A DNA stretch of 64,000 bases from Algoriphagus sp. TR-M9 (lineage in GTDB: Bacteria > Bacteroidota > Bacteroidia > Cytophagales > Cyclobacteriaceae). Where the stretch lies: NCBI RefSeq assembly GCF_027594545.1, contig NZ_CP115160.1, forward strand, positions 2,055,001-2,119,000, read 5' to 3'. The notes beneath the pieces are model-generated. The model had not been told where the DNA came from, ran no database searches, and saw nothing but the letters and a program-made list of their open reading frames with translations. This document shows, piece by piece, positions 62,715 through 64,000 of this stretch. Both the position numbers and the translations under genes were made by a program. Numbering within the stretch: the first letter of the stretch is position 1; each line of letters starts with the position of its first letter.

Positions 62715-63209
62715 TTACTGAAGAGAGACAAAAGCTGGTAACTCCTTTTCAATTGCTAAAAAATGAGTCAATTCATGACTGCTATTATGCAGGGGAAAAA
62801 TGGAGATCTCACATAAGTATGCTTCCCCATTATTCCTATAATTAACCAAGGAACCCGAAAATGGTATTTCAGCAGAAAGCTTCGCTCTGATTTGATTTCT
62901 GGTAGTCAAAGAAGTTGATTTTCCCTGAAGGAAAGTAGGTTTTTTGCCAATAGCAAAATCAGGTGAATATCCGGTCATCGCCTGAAATCCAGGATTCACA
63001 TAAACGATATTTTGATCCAGATCAGTCAAAACCAATGCCTCGTAAGGAGTGGACAGTTCCCTTCTCAAGTCAATGCTCCAGGAATACTCCCTTGCAAACT
63101 TCATGAGCAACTGTAATTCCTCTGATTTTTGCTGCTTGACCCGATAATAGGGACTACTGATATCCCAACTCAGCAATGGTACACGCTTAACTTCACTTTT
63201 CCTTCTCAT
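62715..63209 (-). CDS. PAS-domain protein, LOV-like but without the flavin cysteine
   Basis: A 164-residue protein with a single PAS domain at about 50-155. The sequence NPGFQAMTGYSPDFAIGKKP and TFLQGKST follows the layout of LOV light sensors, and NYRNNGEAYLCEISIFPLHN matches their FMN-contact region. The NCRFLQG cysteine that forms the light-driven adduct is replaced (KPTFLQG). So it may bind a flavin or another small molecule, but not by LOV chemistry. It is convergent with the receiver gene and separate from any output domain. Confidence 0.75.
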   Translation of the reverse strand: MRRKSEVKRVPLLSWDISSPYYRVKQQKSEELQLLMKFAREYSWSIDLRRELSTPYEALVLTDLDQNIVYVNPGFQAMTGYSPDFAIGKKPTFLQGKSTSLTTRNQIRAKLSAEIPFSGSLVNYRNNGEAYLCEISIFPLHNSSHELTHFLAIEKELPAFVSLQ

Positions 63210-63349
63210 GTGATTTTACTGTTTCATTTAGGGTTATCGAAATGCTTTGAACCAAAATGCCGGCTGAGCTAAACAAAACTCTAGGGCAAATCTTCACCGG
63301 TAGTTGCTAAGTTCAATAACCTCAGCACAACCGGAATTTTTGTCGTAGA

Positions 63350-63517
63350 TCAGGAGACCTTATTTTTGATTTTGGTGTAGAGATAAAAAAGCACGACTAA
63401 AGCTAGGAAAAACAGAATCACACCCAAAAAAAATTCGATTATCTCCAAGACCAACGTAAGGACAAGAATGGCTCCAAGGATAACTATGGCAAGTATGACT
63501 AAGCCTGTTTTTTGCAT
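63350..63517 (-). CDS. Small hydrophobic membrane protein (55 residues)
   Basis: ATG at 63515-63517, stop at 63350-63352. The product begins MQKTGLVILAIVILGAILVL and consists of two membrane segments separated by a Glu (LEIIEF), ending in a short basic tail (YTKIKNKVS). Compact open frame with a plausible start and strong hydrophobic pattern; no family recognised. Confidence 0.55.
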   Translation of the reverse strand: MQKTGLVILAIVILGAILVLTLVLEIIEFFLGVILFFLALVVLFYLYTKIKNKVS

Positions 63518-63803
63518 GATCAATTATTAATATGAACTTTCCTTATCAAATGGCTTGAATTCTATGAATCCCAAAACCAAAGTAAGAAAGTTATGTCAAT
63601 TTATATCTACGAATTGACAACCGCTGAATTCAATAAATTGTTTAGATACTGGATCTTTTCTTTGAACCCAAATCACGCCAATAATTGAGCTATTTCTACG
63701 CTGAAATACTGGTAGTCTCTCCCCTCTTCAATTCATTAATACCAGATTTGGCAGACGCTGCAAATTAGGGTTGACCACAGCCGGATTTTTATTTCATAAC
63801 TCC
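63518..63803. other. Spacer without a recognised gene
   Basis: About 290 bases. The only structure is GTCAATT/AATTGAC (63595-63601 with 63612-63618). It separates the small membrane protein gene from the DUF2490 gene on the same strand. Confidence 0.35.
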
Positions 63804-64000
63804 TCAAAAGCTATGGTGAAGGCTAAACTGTAGTTGCCCTTTTGCCCAGCTGTTGGTAGTTTGCTTCATCCATCCTGCCTGAACTCTCAGATTATCCCTT
63901 AGGCCATACCCTAGCCCAAGGTAGGTTCTGTTACGGTCAAAAAGCTCCACACTGCTACCTGCATTCACATTCTTTTGCCCATTGATGAAGATCTCATTGT
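63804..64000 (-). CDS. DUF2490 family protein (C-terminal end only)
   Basis: The stop codon is at 63804-63806 and the frame is open to the window edge, so the N-terminal part is missing. The visible 64 residues include NEIFINGQKNVNAG, FDRNRTYLGLGYGLRDNLRV and QAGWMKQTTNSWAK, ending QFSLHHSF, which is the characteristic end of DUF2490 proteins. These are predicted outer-membrane beta-barrels of unknown function. Confidence 0.8.
   Translation of the reverse strand, partial: NEIFINGQKNVNAGSSVELFDRNRTYLGLGYGLRDNLRVQAGWMKQTTNSWAKGQLQFSLHHSF

Overview
The window reads as chromosomal DNA of a Bacteroidota bacterium, most likely a Cytophagales / Cyclobacteriaceae relative (Algoriphagus-like). The taxon is inferred from family content, not from a marker search: DUF5686 and six-bladed propeller lipoproteins, a two-component-regulator propeller protein, HYC_CC_PP, DUF3347 and DUF2490 families, VapE/Toprim/MobC/relaxase mobilisation genes of Bacteroidota type, and a TAnnTTTG promoter.

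Region 1 (1-19069) is core genome, mostly on the minus strand. It starts with the translation cluster thrS-infC-rpmI-rplT (rplT cut by the window edge). Then come a propeller lipoprotein, outer-membrane-type proteins, lhgO, a glutamate-synthase-like FMN protein, a YheT hydrolase, an Hpt protein, an HI0933 flavoprotein, a HerA-like ATPase, a TPR lipoprotein, dapD and a glycosyltransferase.

Region 2 (19070-25765) opens with an AT-rich control region. It holds four DnaA-box-like sites and four TTTAG-type operator sites next to a TAnnTTTG promoter. Seven tightly packed, mostly overlapping genes follow: a DtxR/MntR regulator, a metal ABC transporter (binding lipoprotein, ATPase, and two permeases, the first fused to a DtxR-like domain), a secreted thioredoxin and mnmE.

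Region 3 (25751-48522) is a mobile element of about 22.8 kb, bounded by a perfect 15-bp direct repeat. The left copy is the last four codons plus stop of mnmE, so the gene stays intact. Inside, in order: tyrosine integrase, an unknown membrane protein, an excisionase-like HTH protein, a VapE ATPase, a field of nine GTAGTAA repeats (candidate origin), a primase, a strong hairpin (candidate oriT), mobC, and a relaxase with a second gene nested in its 3' end. The cargo is a copper/silver resistance block: HYC_CC_PP, CusA-type RND pump, TolC-type channel, DUF305, CopB-type P-ATPase, DUF3347 lipoprotein, haem-binding protein and CusB-type adaptor. The right end holds a Fic protein, a lipoprotein, a RhuM-Doc fusion and a small gene broken by an amber codon. 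There is no transfer apparatus, so it looks like an integrative mobilisable element that borrows a conjugation machine.

Region 4 (48523-64000) is core genome again: a FAD oxidoreductase, a YtcJ-like amidohydrolase, a propeller sensor that keeps a phospho-acceptor-like helix but no ATPase domain, coupled to a receiver protein, topoisomerase III, a DUF4235 protein, a GAF/PAS histidine kinase coupled to a second receiver protein, a PAS protein, a 55-residue membrane protein and the 3' end of a DUF2490 gene.

No rRNA, tRNA or CRISPR array was seen.
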